The position numbers and the translations under genes were made by a program. The notes under the pieces were generated by a model, which saw only the letters and a list, made by a program, of their open reading frames with translations, did not search any database and had not been told where the DNA came from. Positions 22,450 to 30,511 of a stretch of 36,218 nt of DNA are shown here, one piece after another (position 1 is the stretch's first letter; every line of letters begins with the position of its first letter). Origin of the DNA: JALOOE01 sp964423545 (lineage in GTDB: Bacteria; Chloroflexota; Anaerolineae; CG2-30-64-16); assembly GCA_964423545.1 (NCBI GenBank), contig CAYRFV010000015.1:1-36218 (forward strand), given 5' to 3'.

Positions 22450-23218
22450 CGGCGATGGCGATGATGGACGTGCCCCACGGCAGCGCGACGCGGCGCAGCA
22501 GGGCCACCTCCAGCTTGCCGACGACGGTGAGGATCGAGTTGACAAGCGGTGACGCCGGCTCCATCTCCACCTGGTAGACGTCCTCGTCGAAGTGGGGCGA
22601 CGCCAGCCGCGGCTCAGCCCGGCCGCGACGGAACAGGATGAGACCGGCGGCCAACGGAAACACGAAGAAGTTGTTGTAGGAGATGCGCAGCACCCGGAAA
22701 CCGTGTCGTTCCAGCTTTGTCCGCAGTTCAGGCACGGTGTAGCGGCGCTGGTGCATGTTGATCACGTCATTCTGGCTCCACAAGAACATGAACGCCGGCA
22801 CCGTCACCAGCAGTTTTCCCCCGGCGCGGCCGGTTGGAGCATCCGGTGCGCGGAGCACCCGCCGGCACTCCGCGAACACCGCGTCTTCGGCCGGCACGTG
22901 CTCCACCGTATCCAGCAGGGCCAACAGGTCGAAGGCGCAGTCCTCGAACGGCAGATCATCCGCCGAGCCCCGATACGCCTCCAGCCCTCGCTCCCGCGCG
23001 ATCTCCAGGGGCTTAGGGTTGCTATCCACGCCGACCACACTCCCGTAGTGGCGCAGGTGATGAGTCATGTTGGCCGCGCCGCAGCCAACGTCCAGCACAC
23101 GATTGGCCCCTCCTGGCCCGACGTAACGATCGAGGTACGCCAGGATGGCGCGCGTGCGAGTGGCAAACCACCAGTGGCGGTCTTCGTCGAGCACGGTGAG
23201 CATAGGGGTCGCGGGCAT
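22439..23218 (-). CDS. Class I SAM-dependent methyltransferase
   Basis: The 259-residue protein has a methyltransferase-11/12 type fold with motif I VLDVGCGAANM, the acidic end of strand 2 (GVDSNP), DLLALLDTVEHV and the later LLVTVPAF. Near the end a hydrophobic stretch (NNFFVFPLAAGLILF) may touch the membrane, as in methyltransferases of polysaccharide and glycolipid clusters. The ATG at 23218 has GGAG upstream. The gene is last in a minus-strand run with two GT4 enzymes and one GT9, 60 bases after the GT9 stop, so a sugar or lipid-linked glycan is a likely substrate. Confidence 0.85.
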   Translation of the reverse strand: MPATPMLTVLDEDRHWWFATRTRAILAYLDRYVGPGGANRVLDVGCGAANMTHHLRHYGSVVGVDSNPKPLEIARERGLEAYRGSADDLPFEDCAFDLLALLDTVEHVPAEDAVFAECRRVLRAPDAPTGRAGGKLLVTVPAFMFLWSQNDVINMHQRRYTVPELRTKLERHGFRVLRISYNNFFVFPLAAGLILFRRGRAEPRLASPHFDEDVYQVEMEPASPLVNSILTVVGKLEVALLRRVALPWGTSIIAIAEKG

Positions 23219-23278
23219 TGTATTACTCCGGGAAGTCAACCGTTCAACGGGTCGGCTGCCTGCGATGACGTCCGGCGG

Positions 23279-24523
23279 TCATCCGCCGGACAACACGCTG
23301 TGCGCCGCGCCCACGACATCGTCCGGGGCGATGGCGCCCATGCAAGCATGCTCGGCCGGCGACGCCCAAGCCAATCGATTGCAGGGCGCGCAGGGCCAGC
23401 GGGAGGCCAGCACAGCATGGCGCGCCGGATCGCCCCACGGTCCGAACCTGGCCGGATCGACCGGGCCGTACAGGTGCACCGTCGGCGTTCCGACGGCTAC
23501 GGCCAGGTGGAGCGGTCCGGAGTCCGAACCGAGCGCCAGGGCACACCGCGCCAACAGGGCGGCTAACTGGTCGAGGTTCGTCAGGCCTGAAACGTCGAGC
23601 GGCGGCTCAGGCAGCGCCGCCGCGATGGCGGCCGTCAACGGCTGTTCGGCGGCGCTGCCGGTGAGCACAATTCGCGCGCGATGGTCGCGGGTCAAAGCTG
23701 CGGCCACCTCGGCCCAGGCGCTCACCGGCCACTGCTTGACGGGCGCGCCGGCGCCGGGGTGAATTGCCACCAGCGGACGATCACCATCCGCTTGGTGAGC
23801 TTGGAGCCAGTCAACAACCCATGCCTGCGCACTCCCGCTGACTGCGTACCGGAGCGGACCGGCCCGTCCGACCGCGCCCGTCGCGACTGCCGCCACCAAC
23901 GCCGCGTTCTGCTCTACCTCGTGGCGTCCCGTCTGGTACGGCAGCGCATCGGTGAGAAAAGGCCGCGTCTCCGGCCGATCATAGCCGATGCGGCGCGGGA
24001 TGCCGGCAGCCGCAGCCAACCACGCGCCCCACCAGTGATCGAAACGCAGCACCACCGCGATGTCGAACTGGTTGCGCAGCTCCCGCGCCATCGCGACCAG
24101 CAGCCGATAGGGCGCGACCAGGCTCGTTTTCGGCTGCCGCTCGAAGCCGGGGAAACGACAGATCCGCACCGCGTCCAGATCAGGGTTGCCGACAACCACG
24201 GCCCGGCTCCAGGGCCCGACCAACAGCGTGACCCGTGCAGCCGGCAAGGCGGCGCGCAGCAGATGAAATGCGGGCGTTGCAAACAGCAGATCGCCCATGT
24301 GATCGGGCCGGATCAATAGCGCCGAGCGCGGCTCGACACTCGCGCGCGGCGTCTTCCGGTAGGTGCGACCGACGATGCGCAGACCGGCAAGGCGCACGCG
24401 CGCCAGCAGGCCGGGTGTGGGTGGGACGGGCGGACGCGAAAACGGCGGACGCGGCGCATCCGCACCGGTCGCCCGCAGCGGCTCCGCCGCGGGGGCGATA
24501 CGGTGCATGCCATCACCCATCAT
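23279..24523 (-). CDS. GT9-family (heptosyltransferase-like) glycosyltransferase
   Basis: The 414-residue GT-B enzyme has the family 9 landmarks: IRPDHMGDLLFATPAFHLL at about 70-90, AIHPGAGAPVKQWP (donor domain start, about 255) and LGSDSGPLHLAVAVGTP with LYGPVDPARFGPW (about 335-370). In Gram-negative bacteria GT9 enzymes add heptose to LPS core; in this genome no LPS core genes are visible, so another sugar and acceptor are likely. A basic, Pro-rich N-terminal extension of about 60 residues precedes the domain. The start overlaps the stop of the upstream GT4 gene (ATGA), so the two are translated together. Confidence 0.9.
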   Translation of the reverse strand: MMGDGMHRIAPAAEPLRATGADAPRPPFSRPPVPPTPGLLARVRLAGLRIVGRTYRKTPRASVEPRSALLIRPDHMGDLLFATPAFHLLRAALPAARVTLLVGPWSRAVVVGNPDLDAVRICRFPGFERQPKTSLVAPYRLLVAMARELRNQFDIAVVLRFDHWWGAWLAAAAGIPRRIGYDRPETRPFLTDALPYQTGRHEVEQNAALVAAVATGAVGRAGPLRYAVSGSAQAWVVDWLQAHQADGDRPLVAIHPGAGAPVKQWPVSAWAEVAAALTRDHRARIVLTGSAAEQPLTAAIAAALPEPPLDVSGLTNLDQLAALLARCALALGSDSGPLHLAVAVGTPTVHLYGPVDPARFGPWGDPARHAVLASRWPCAPCNRLAWASPAEHACMGAIAPDDVVGAAHSVLSGG

Positions 24524-25800
24524 GGGTAGAGCGCCTCCAATCGCGGCACGATCGCATCCCAGCCATAGTGCGCTTCCACAAAAGCGCGCGCCGCCTGACC
24601 CAATGCGACGGCGTGTGCGCGGTTGCGGAGCAGATCGATCACCGCCTGGGCGAAGGCGGATGGCTCATCGGCGAAGCGCACTTCGCGGCCATCCACGAAG
24701 TCGAACCCGTCGCAGCCCAGGCGGGTTGAGACGATGGCCTGACCCATGCCCATCGCCTCCAGCACTTTGAGCCGCGTGCCGCCACCGATGCGCAGCGGCA
24801 CGACATAGACGCCGGCTGCCGCAATGTATGGCCGCGTATCGGGGACCCGGCCCGTCAGGGTGACGCCCGGCTGCTCAGCCAGCCGGGCCAGTCGCTCATG
24901 AGGTTGCTGCCCGACAACATAGAAGTGAGCGCCGGCAATCTGTGCGCGGATCAGCGGCAGCACGGCCTCGGCAAACCACACTACGGCATCCACATTGGGC
25001 CGATAGTCCATCTTGCCGGTGAACACCAGCGCATGCGGCGATGCATCGGCCAGCGGCGCCACGACTCCGGGGCGATAGAATTCGAGATCGACGCCGTTCG
25101 GCACGACAGACACGGCCAGGTCGGGCACGATCTGTCTCAGTGCAGCGCGGTCCGCTTCCGAGACAGCAGCGACGCGATTCGCGGTCCTGCAGATCCGTCG
25201 TTCATACCTGACAAGCTTCCGCCACTGCACGAACGAGTAGCCCGCTCCGAGCCAACGCCTGGGCTGGCGCACATCGGTCTGAAAAGCGCGCTTCTGCAGC
25301 AGATACTCGGCGTTATGGTCGTCGAACACCAGGTGTGGGCGCGGCGGCTTCAGCGCCAGCACGTACGGCGCCATCTCGATCCCCTCAATCTGGATCACGT
25401 CATAACGACTTTCGCATAGGAGCTGGGCCATGTGCTGATGCATGGCAGGGCTGTCCAGGCGCAACGCCATGTCAGGCAGCATCCTGAACAACGTGTCGAG
25501 GCCGCGGCGCGCCAGGGTGCGCACGGGCGCCGGCTCGCTGACGATCCGGCGACAGCAAGAGCGCAGCAGGTCGGTCTGAGCGAAAGTCGATGGCAAGAAT
25601 CGGGGCGCCGTCCCCCCATCGATCCCCGGTGCACTTCCTGCGTCCGGCGCCGCCGCGATGAACGTCAACAGATCGATCTCGTGGCGGCGCGCAAGCCCGG
25701 CGATCAGGTTATAGTTGCGGATCGTCGTGCCCTGCGAGAGGCCGGTGAGAGCCTGGGGCGGGATGGGCAACTGGGGGGTGAGAATCAGGATACGCGCCAT
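24520..25800 (-). CDS. GT4-family glycosyltransferase (EPS type)
   Basis: The 426-residue GT-B enzyme has a Rossmann start ILILTPQLPIPP, the GxTG-like loop for the acceptor, DDHNAEYLLQKR near the middle, VVPNGVDLEFYRP and FTGKMDYRPNVDAVVWFAEAVLPLI. The late block VVPLRIGGGTRLKVLEAMGMG carries the family 4 E-x7-E-like region. This resembles sugar transferases of exopolysaccharide systems, including those found with PEP-CTERM/EpsH systems, but no exosortase is in the window. The ATG at 25800 is where homologues begin; the frame extends to 25962 without support. Confidence 0.88.
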   Translation of the reverse strand: MARILILTPQLPIPPQALTGLSQGTTIRNYNLIAGLARRHEIDLLTFIAAAPDAGSAPGIDGGTAPRFLPSTFAQTDLLRSCCRRIVSEPAPVRTLARRGLDTLFRMLPDMALRLDSPAMHQHMAQLLCESRYDVIQIEGIEMAPYVLALKPPRPHLVFDDHNAEYLLQKRAFQTDVRQPRRWLGAGYSFVQWRKLVRYERRICRTANRVAAVSEADRAALRQIVPDLAVSVVPNGVDLEFYRPGVVAPLADASPHALVFTGKMDYRPNVDAVVWFAEAVLPLIRAQIAGAHFYVVGQQPHERLARLAEQPGVTLTGRVPDTRPYIAAAGVYVVPLRIGGGTRLKVLEAMGMGQAIVSTRLGCDGFDFVDGREVRFADEPSAFAQAVIDLLRNRAHAVALGQAARAFVEAHYGWDAIVPRLEALYP

Positions 25801-25898
25801 CGGGCTGCCTGCTGATCTGCTGATGATGCCGGAGCGGGCTGTCGGCGACCGGTGATTGTGGCATCGCGACGGAGGCGGTCGCCAGCACACTGCCGGCC

Positions 25899-27025
25899 TC
25901 AAGCCACCTTTCCGACCGCCTTCTGATACACGTCCATCGTCTGTCGAGCTGCCCGCTCCCACGAAAAGGCGCCGGCCCGGCGCAGGCCCTTGGCGCGCAG
26001 CTCGTCACGCAGCGCGGTATCGGATAGCACGCGCCAAAGCGCCACGGTAATCTCTTCATCGTTCTCAGGATTGAACAGCAACGCGGCGTCTCCCACCACT
26101 TCTGGCAGGCTGGAAACGTTGGAGACGACGACGGGGGTGCCGCAGGCCATCGCTTCCAGCGGCGTCAGACCGAAACCTTCGTAGAAGGCCGGGTGCACCA
26201 GGCACCTTGCCGAATTGTAGAGATGATGCAGATCGTGATTGCTCACACGGCCCAGGAAGAAGCNNNNNNNNNNCAATATGGCTTCAAATCGAGCTCATCG
26301 ACCAGCTTATGAACATTGCCGCTGAGCCAGCCCGGCGCACCTGCCAACACCAGTGCAGGGGTCAGCTTGTATTTCTCACGCAGCCGCCGGTAAGCGCGTA
26401 ACAGCCCGGGGACGTTCTTGCGCGGCTCGATGGTGCTGACAAACAGGATGAATTCCTCCGGGATATCGAAGAGCGCCTGCACGGACTGCAACGCCACCGC
26501 TCTGTCTGTGGGCTGGAACAACGGATCGGCCGCCTCGTAGATCACCGTAATCTTGTCGTTGGGCGCGCCAAGCATCTTGATCAGGTCGGTGCGGGTGCTC
26601 TCGGACACGGCGATGATGGCATCGGCGCGGCGCACGGCCCGGTCGATCTGCCCGTAGTAATGGGCGCTGTCCTTGGTGACGAACTGGGGGTAGATCAGAA
26701 ATGCCAGGTCGTGGATCGTAATCACCAATGGGCCCTTGGCGCGCAATGGCGGGATAAAATCCGGGCTGTGAAAAACATCGACGCCCAACGCATCGACCTT
26801 CCACCGCAGAAACCGCTGCTCCAGCCGGTGGTGGCTGGGCGTCAGGGTGCGTGCGACCGTCACGTTGGCAGCCTGGATCAGCGGCTGCTTGTCGCGACGA
26901 TCCTGCAGCAGTGTGAACCGATGCTCACTGAAGGCATTGGCCAACGCTTGGGTCAAGCGGAGGGTGTATTCACCGATGCCGGCTCGGGTGTAGTGCACCA
27001 GGCGCGCGTCGATCCCGATTTGCAT
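25899..27025 (-). CDS. GT4-family glycosyltransferase, interrupted by an assembly gap
   Basis: The N-terminal part (MQIGIDARLVHYTRAGIGEY, HDLAFLIYP, VFHSPDFIPP, FVSTIEPRKNVPGLLRAY) runs from 27025 to the ten N at 26264-26273. The C-terminal part (FFLGRVSNHDLHHLYNSARC, AFYEGFGLTPLEAMACGTPV) runs on to 25899 in another frame. Together they make one normal GT4 mannosyl- or glucosyltransferase of about 375 residues, so the gap only appears to break the gene: the real missing length should be 2 more than a multiple of 3, most simply 2, 5 or 8 bases. AGGGG precedes the ATG, and a good promoter lies at 27115-27143. The gene is first in the glycan operon. Confidence 0.85.
26264..26273. other. Assembly gap (10 N) inside a GT4 gene
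   Basis: Ten N separate the two frames of one glycosyltransferase gene. The left codons end in PY-TG and the right begin GC-FFLGRV; they join in frame only if the missing length is 2 modulo 3. Confidence 0.9.
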
Positions 27026-27114
27026 TGCCCCTGCCCAATGTGATGGCGAAAAAACGCCCTCCGCACCGGCGATATACGCCACGGGAGGGCCTCAATGACC
27101 TATCAGATAAGGAG

Positions 27115-27143
27115 ATAATAGCACAGGGTCGGCGCGGCGTCAA
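27115..27143 (-). promoter_or_regulatory. Promoter of the glycan operon
   Basis: On the minus strand TTGACG (27143-27138) and TATTAT (27120-27115) are 17 bases apart, each matching consensus at 5 of 6. The expected start near 27108 gives a leader of about 83 bases before the GT4 ATG at 27025. Confidence 0.65.
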
Positions 27144-27223
27144 ATAGCACCAGCATTCGAGCATTCGCTGCGCTCCCTGGCGCGTGTGCTCCTCTCGCCG
27201 CCAGCACCGATTGCGCGGGATCG

Positions 27224-27252
27224 TTGCGATAGCCGTCGAAACATGGTATAAA
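27224..27252 (+). promoter_or_regulatory. Promoter of the phosphoesterase gene
   Basis: TTGCGA (27224-27229) and TATAAA (27247-27252) are 17 bases apart, and TGG before the -10 makes an extended -10 element. The ATG at 27284 is about 25 bases after the expected start. Confidence 0.65.
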
Positions 27253-27283
27253 CTGCGGGACATCGAGCCAGTGGGGGCGACAC

Positions 27284-28273
27284 ATGCGTTCATCGATATG
27301 GGGTTGGGTGGGCGGCGCCATCGGCGTCGGAGCCGCCATTGCGCTGTACGCGCGCTTTGTCGAGCGAGCTCGCGTGCGGCTGGACCGCTTCACTGTGCCG
27401 ATTAACAAGGCGGGTCTCCCGGCCGAAGGACTGGTGATCCTGCACCTTTCCGACTTGCATCTGCGGCAGAACGGCGCCATCCAGGCGCGCAAGCTCGCCA
27501 GCCTGCGCCGCGCGCTGGCCAACGAGCGATACGACTTAGTGGCATTGACCGGCGACCTGATCCATGACCAGCCGGGGCTGGTCACCGCGCTCCGCTTCCT
27601 CAGCGAGCTGCAGCCGCGCTTGGGCGGCTTCAGTTGCCTGGGGAACCATGACTACTGGGAAAGCTCCATGTGGGGCGTCTTCGGCAAGCGCGCCGACGAT
27701 GCCGGGCCGTGGCGACCAACCGAACTCGCGGCAGCCGCTCGCAAGCTGTGGGCTTTTGTGGGGCAGGTGGTTCACAACGAACGGGTGACGGCTCGCGTTG
27801 CCGCCCACGACGTGACAGCCATGAACGCCGGCCTCCAGGCGCTCGGAATCCGGCAGTTGGTGAATGCCGCTGCGCATTTGTGCGGCGACAACGCCGATGT
27901 ATGGATCGCAGGGGTGGACGATCTGAGCCAGGGGAAGCCGGATCTCTCGGAAATACTAACGGCAGTGCCGCCCGGCGCGCTGCTGCTGCTGTTGGCGCAC
28001 AACCCGGACATTTGGTTGGAGCCAGGTGTGGCACGAGCCGACCTGGTTCTGTCAGGGCATACCCACGGCGGCCAGGTCCGGCTGCCGGGCCTGGGGGCCA
28101 TCCACACGCAGGGCACCAGCCTGCCGCGCCGTGAAGCCGCGGGTTGGTTCCGGCGCGACTCGACACTCATGTTCGTCACGCGAGGAGTCGGCGAAAGCCT
28201 GCCATTGAGGTTGGGTGCACCACCCCAAGCCGCGCTGATCCGACTGATCCCGGCAGAGCAGGCGCGCGGATAG
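27284..28273 (+). CDS. Membrane-anchored calcineurin-like metallophosphoesterase (YaeI/YkuE type)
   Basis: The 329-residue protein has one N-terminal hydrophobic segment (about 7-22), then a two-metal phosphoesterase domain. Its motifs are LHLSDLHLR (Asp-x-His), LTGDLIHD, LGNHDYW, LAHNPDIW and SGHTHGGQVRLPG, in that order. Close relatives (YaeI, YkuE) act on lipid-linked substrates such as UDP-diacylglucosamine or are cell-surface phosphoesterases. The anchor and the neighbouring glycan and lipid genes fit a membrane-lipid substrate, but this is inference. The stop codon falls in the loop of the terminator at 28250-28291. Confidence 0.9.
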   Translation: MRSSIWGWVGGAIGVGAAIALYARFVERARVRLDRFTVPINKAGLPAEGLVILHLSDLHLRQNGAIQARKLASLRRALANERYDLVALTGDLIHDQPGLVTALRFLSELQPRLGGFSCLGNHDYWESSMWGVFGKRADDAGPWRPTELAAAARKLWAFVGQVVHNERVTARVAAHDVTAMNAGLQALGIRQLVNAAAHLCGDNADVWIAGVDDLSQGKPDLSEILTAVPPGALLLLLAHNPDIWLEPGVARADLVLSGHTHGGQVRLPGLGAIHTQGTSLPRREAAGWFRRDSTLMFVTRGVGESLPLRLGAPPQAALIRLIPAEQARG

Positions 28274-28291
28274 GCGCGTCTGCTCTGCCGG
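28250..28291. terminator. Long bidirectional terminator hairpin with the stop codon in its loop
   Basis: The arms 28250-28266 and 28275-28291 pair over 17 positions: 12 perfect pairs (CCGGCAGAGCAG), one G-T, then CGCG with CGCG. The 8-base loop contains the TAG (28271-28273) of the phosphoesterase gene. It lies between two convergent genes. It lacks a T-run but is by far the strongest stem in the window. Confidence 0.75.
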
Positions 28292-28307
28292 ATGGCGGAT
28301 CGTCGGT

Positions 28308-28739
28308 CTACTGCCTCAGGGTCGCCTCCAGGCCGGACAGGAGCTTCTGCTTTTCGGCGGCCGAAAGCCGCGCCTCGGGATGCAAGAGCAGATATTGAGG
28401 TGGCGGCATGACGCCTTCATTGATCACCTCAGCGAGCTTCCGAGAACTCCTGGAGTACTCTTGCCAGTTGGAGAAGTTCATTTCATCACGGCCCGTTACG
28501 ACGTCCCTGTAGATGAGCCAGGATCCGGGCGCTATGCCGGTGTACCAGGGCCAGACCGTCTCGTTGCTGTGGCAGTCGAAACAGGCTTTCTTCGCAATCG
28601 CCCGCGTCTCGGCCGAGTTCCACTTCGGCTCCGAGACGACGGGAGGGTTGGTATGGTCCTTGCCGTAAGGCACAAGCTGCATTCCCAGGAAGACTACGAC
28701 AGCCACAACCACCACGATAACGATGATTTTCTTGAGCAT
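28308..28739 (-). CDS. Haem-binding domain protein (single CxxCH), membrane-anchored
   Basis: The 143-residue protein begins with a very hydrophobic anchor rich in Ile and Val (about 4-20), followed by a small domain with one c-type haem motif, CFDCHSN at about residues 53-59. Further typical elements are WPWYTGIAPGSWL and the downstream NFSNWQEYS, MPPPQYLLLHPEARLS. This matches the haem_bd/DUF family often called haem-binding domain-containing protein, thought to work in electron transfer outside the cytoplasm. GGAGGGAGC precedes the ATG. It lies 139 bases after the glycosyl hydrolase gene on the same strand and may be read from the promoter at 30217-30245. Confidence 0.85.
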   Translation of the reverse strand: MLKKIIVIVVVVAVVVFLGMQLVPYGKDHTNPPVVSEPKWNSAETRAIAKKACFDCHSNETVWPWYTGIAPGSWLIYRDVVTGRDEMNFSNWQEYSRSSRKLAEVINEGVMPPPQYLLLHPEARLSAAEKQKLLSGLEATLRQ

Positions 28740-28878
28740 GCTCCCTCCGTTAACTGAACCTTGTCGGCTCGAATCCGCCGGACTCCGCGATTGGTCCGCT
28801 CTCGCCAGGGACGACTGAGCCCCAGGGCGCCGTAGGAGTCGTGCGCGATCGATCCCTGCGCTGTTCGCGCTCGATCCT

Positions 28879-30162
28879 TCACTCCAGGCGCGCCAGATAC
28901 GCCTTGAAGGCTCTGCCGACGGGCGTGATGGCGCGCGTCTCAGGGTCAAACAGGTTTGAGGTCTGATAGACTTTGTCGGCCGTGCTGAACCAACAGAAGG
29001 CCTGCACCAACCGGTATCCGTCCGCCGCATAGCCGAGCACATCATCGCGCGCCGTAAGGAGATAATCGAACGAGTCCTGCATGAACTGGATGACGACCTC
29101 GGGCGGAAAGCCGTAGTCTTCGGGCATCAGGATGCTGTATTCCGTCACGATCAACGGCTTGTTGCGCTGCCCGCGCTCGGCCATCCAGCGGCGAAAGGCG
29201 ACGATCTGCTCCCGAAAGATCTCCATGTCGGCATGATCTTCGATCTCTCGAAGCGTGCCCCTGTCGACATTCATGCCCGGCGGAATGCCCACGCCCCACG
29301 AATTCCGTTCCTCGCGCAAAATAAACGCATGGATGTTCCATACATCCACGGGCAGCTCCGCGCCGAACTGGGCCTTGTACGCGGTCAGGATGCGATCGAG
29401 ATAGGCCAACCGCAACGGCGTCGGTTGGCTGACGCCGCCGATGGCGATCTGCGCGGTTGGATCAGCCCCCTTGATGGTCGAGTGGAGCAAGCCGTACGCA
29501 GCCGCATACTGCTCGGGAGTGGCGTTGTCCTGCCACACGACATCTGGCTCGTTGCCGATCAGCCATAGGGCGCCGGGATTCGCCGCCGCAGTGCGCTTGA
29601 TCTCGTTCGGATCCGGGGTGACTCTGCCACTGGTCGGATGCACCATGCGCACGTATGCCACCTGCGGCCACTGCATGGCGCGCGAGAGGTGCCACCAGTT
29701 CAGATACCAGCCTGGAGGCGCGTCACCCCAATCGAAACCATCGATCCCCTGCGGGCCGGCCCCCACGCCCACGCGCGCCCGGTCCGAAGCGGGGGGCCAC
29801 CAGGCCGCGTCCCCCGACGGAGAGGCAGGCGGACGCGCCGATCCGGGCGTGGAGGCGGGTGTGATGTTCATCGGCGCAGGCGAAAACGCGGCCGGCGTCG
29901 AGACCGGCGGCGAGTCCGGCAGGGAAGAAGCTTGCGGCGCCGGGCGCGGGGTTGGAGTCACCGGCGCATTAGCCGGCGCGGCGGGGAGGGCTGAACGCAG
30001 ACCCGGCTGCGATGGCGCCAAGACCGTGCGCGGAGGCAGTGTGGGCACCAGAGGCTCAGGCGTGGGCGGCTTTCCGCGATCCGCAATGTACCCGACGCCG
30101 ATGCCCACCGACAACCCGATCGCCACCAGGACAAGGAAGACCACCCATCCCCGCACGCGCAT
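28879..30162 (-). CDS. Membrane-anchored glycosyl hydrolase (Asl1/GH128-like core)
   Basis: The 427-residue protein has an N-terminal anchor (about 6-27), a Pro/Ala/Thr-rich linker (about 33-120) and a catalytic (beta/alpha)8-type domain. It shows ALWLIGNEPDVVW (candidate acid/base Glu) and PLIVTEYSILMPEDYG (candidate nucleophile Glu), as in the glycosyl-hydrolase catalytic-core family of GH128-like beta-glucanases. The substrate is not determined. The ATG at 30162 is used rather than an in-frame TTG at 30168. A promoter with an extended -10 lies at 30217-30245. It is followed by the haem-binding protein gene. Confidence 0.75.
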   Translation of the reverse strand: MRVRGWVVFLVLVAIGLSVGIGVGYIADRGKPPTPEPLVPTLPPRTVLAPSQPGLRSALPAAPANAPVTPTPRPAPQASSLPDSPPVSTPAAFSPAPMNITPASTPGSARPPASPSGDAAWWPPASDRARVGVGAGPQGIDGFDWGDAPPGWYLNWWHLSRAMQWPQVAYVRMVHPTSGRVTPDPNEIKRTAAANPGALWLIGNEPDVVWQDNATPEQYAAAYGLLHSTIKGADPTAQIAIGGVSQPTPLRLAYLDRILTAYKAQFGAELPVDVWNIHAFILREERNSWGVGIPPGMNVDRGTLREIEDHADMEIFREQIVAFRRWMAERGQRNKPLIVTEYSILMPEDYGFPPEVVIQFMQDSFDYLLTARDDVLGYAADGYRLVQAFCWFSTADKVYQTSNLFDPETRAITPVGRAFKAYLARLE

Positions 30163-30216
30163 CCCCAACGCCCCCTCAGAGCTCAGTACCCGACCCCGTT
30201 CTGACAGACGCCAGCC

Positions 30217-30245
30217 AGTATATCACAAGGCTAGAGACTGCCCAA
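30217..30245 (-). promoter_or_regulatory. Extended -10 promoter of the glycosyl hydrolase gene
   Basis: On the minus strand TATACT (30222-30217) is preceded by TGA, forming an extended -10, with a weak TTGGGC (30245-30240) 17 bases upstream. The expected start near 30210 gives a leader of about 48 bases before the ATG at 30162. Confidence 0.55.
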
Positions 30246-30306
30246 TCATCCCTGCGTGAAGACGCGCCGCCACGGAGCGCTATTATGACAACACGGGAGC
30301 GATCTC

Positions 30307-30335
30307 TTGACATCCCGACGCGCACTCCGTATAAT
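30307..30335 (+). promoter_or_regulatory. Perfect consensus sigma70 promoter of the acyl-CoA ligase gene
   Basis: TTGACA (30307-30312) and TATAAT (30330-30335) are separated by exactly 17 bases: both boxes and the spacing are perfect. The expected start near 30342 lies about 170 bases upstream of the ligase ATG, so the leader is unusually long for this window. Confidence 0.8.
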
Positions 30336-30511
30336 CCGCTTCAGATCGTGCTTGACCGGCGCTCGTCGTTGACCGCTGATGAGCCTGCCGTTTGCCGCTG
30401 CAAATACGTCGCTTTCCCTCCCCACACTCGCAATGCAGCCATTCTGGATGGCATCGGTCGATGAGGTCCTGACAGCGCAAGCGCTCAGCTTGCAGGCAAG
30501 AGGAGGAAATG

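Larger units (their letters stand above)
30163..30511. other. Divergent regulatory region before the acyl-CoA ligase gene
   Basis: This 349-base stretch has no supported gene. It contains a minus-strand promoter (30217-30245), a perfect plus-strand consensus promoter (30307-30335), a leader of about 170 bases and a small stem GCAAGC/GCTTGC at 30477-30493 just before the ligase ribosome site. No known riboswitch fold is recognisable. Confidence 0.6.
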
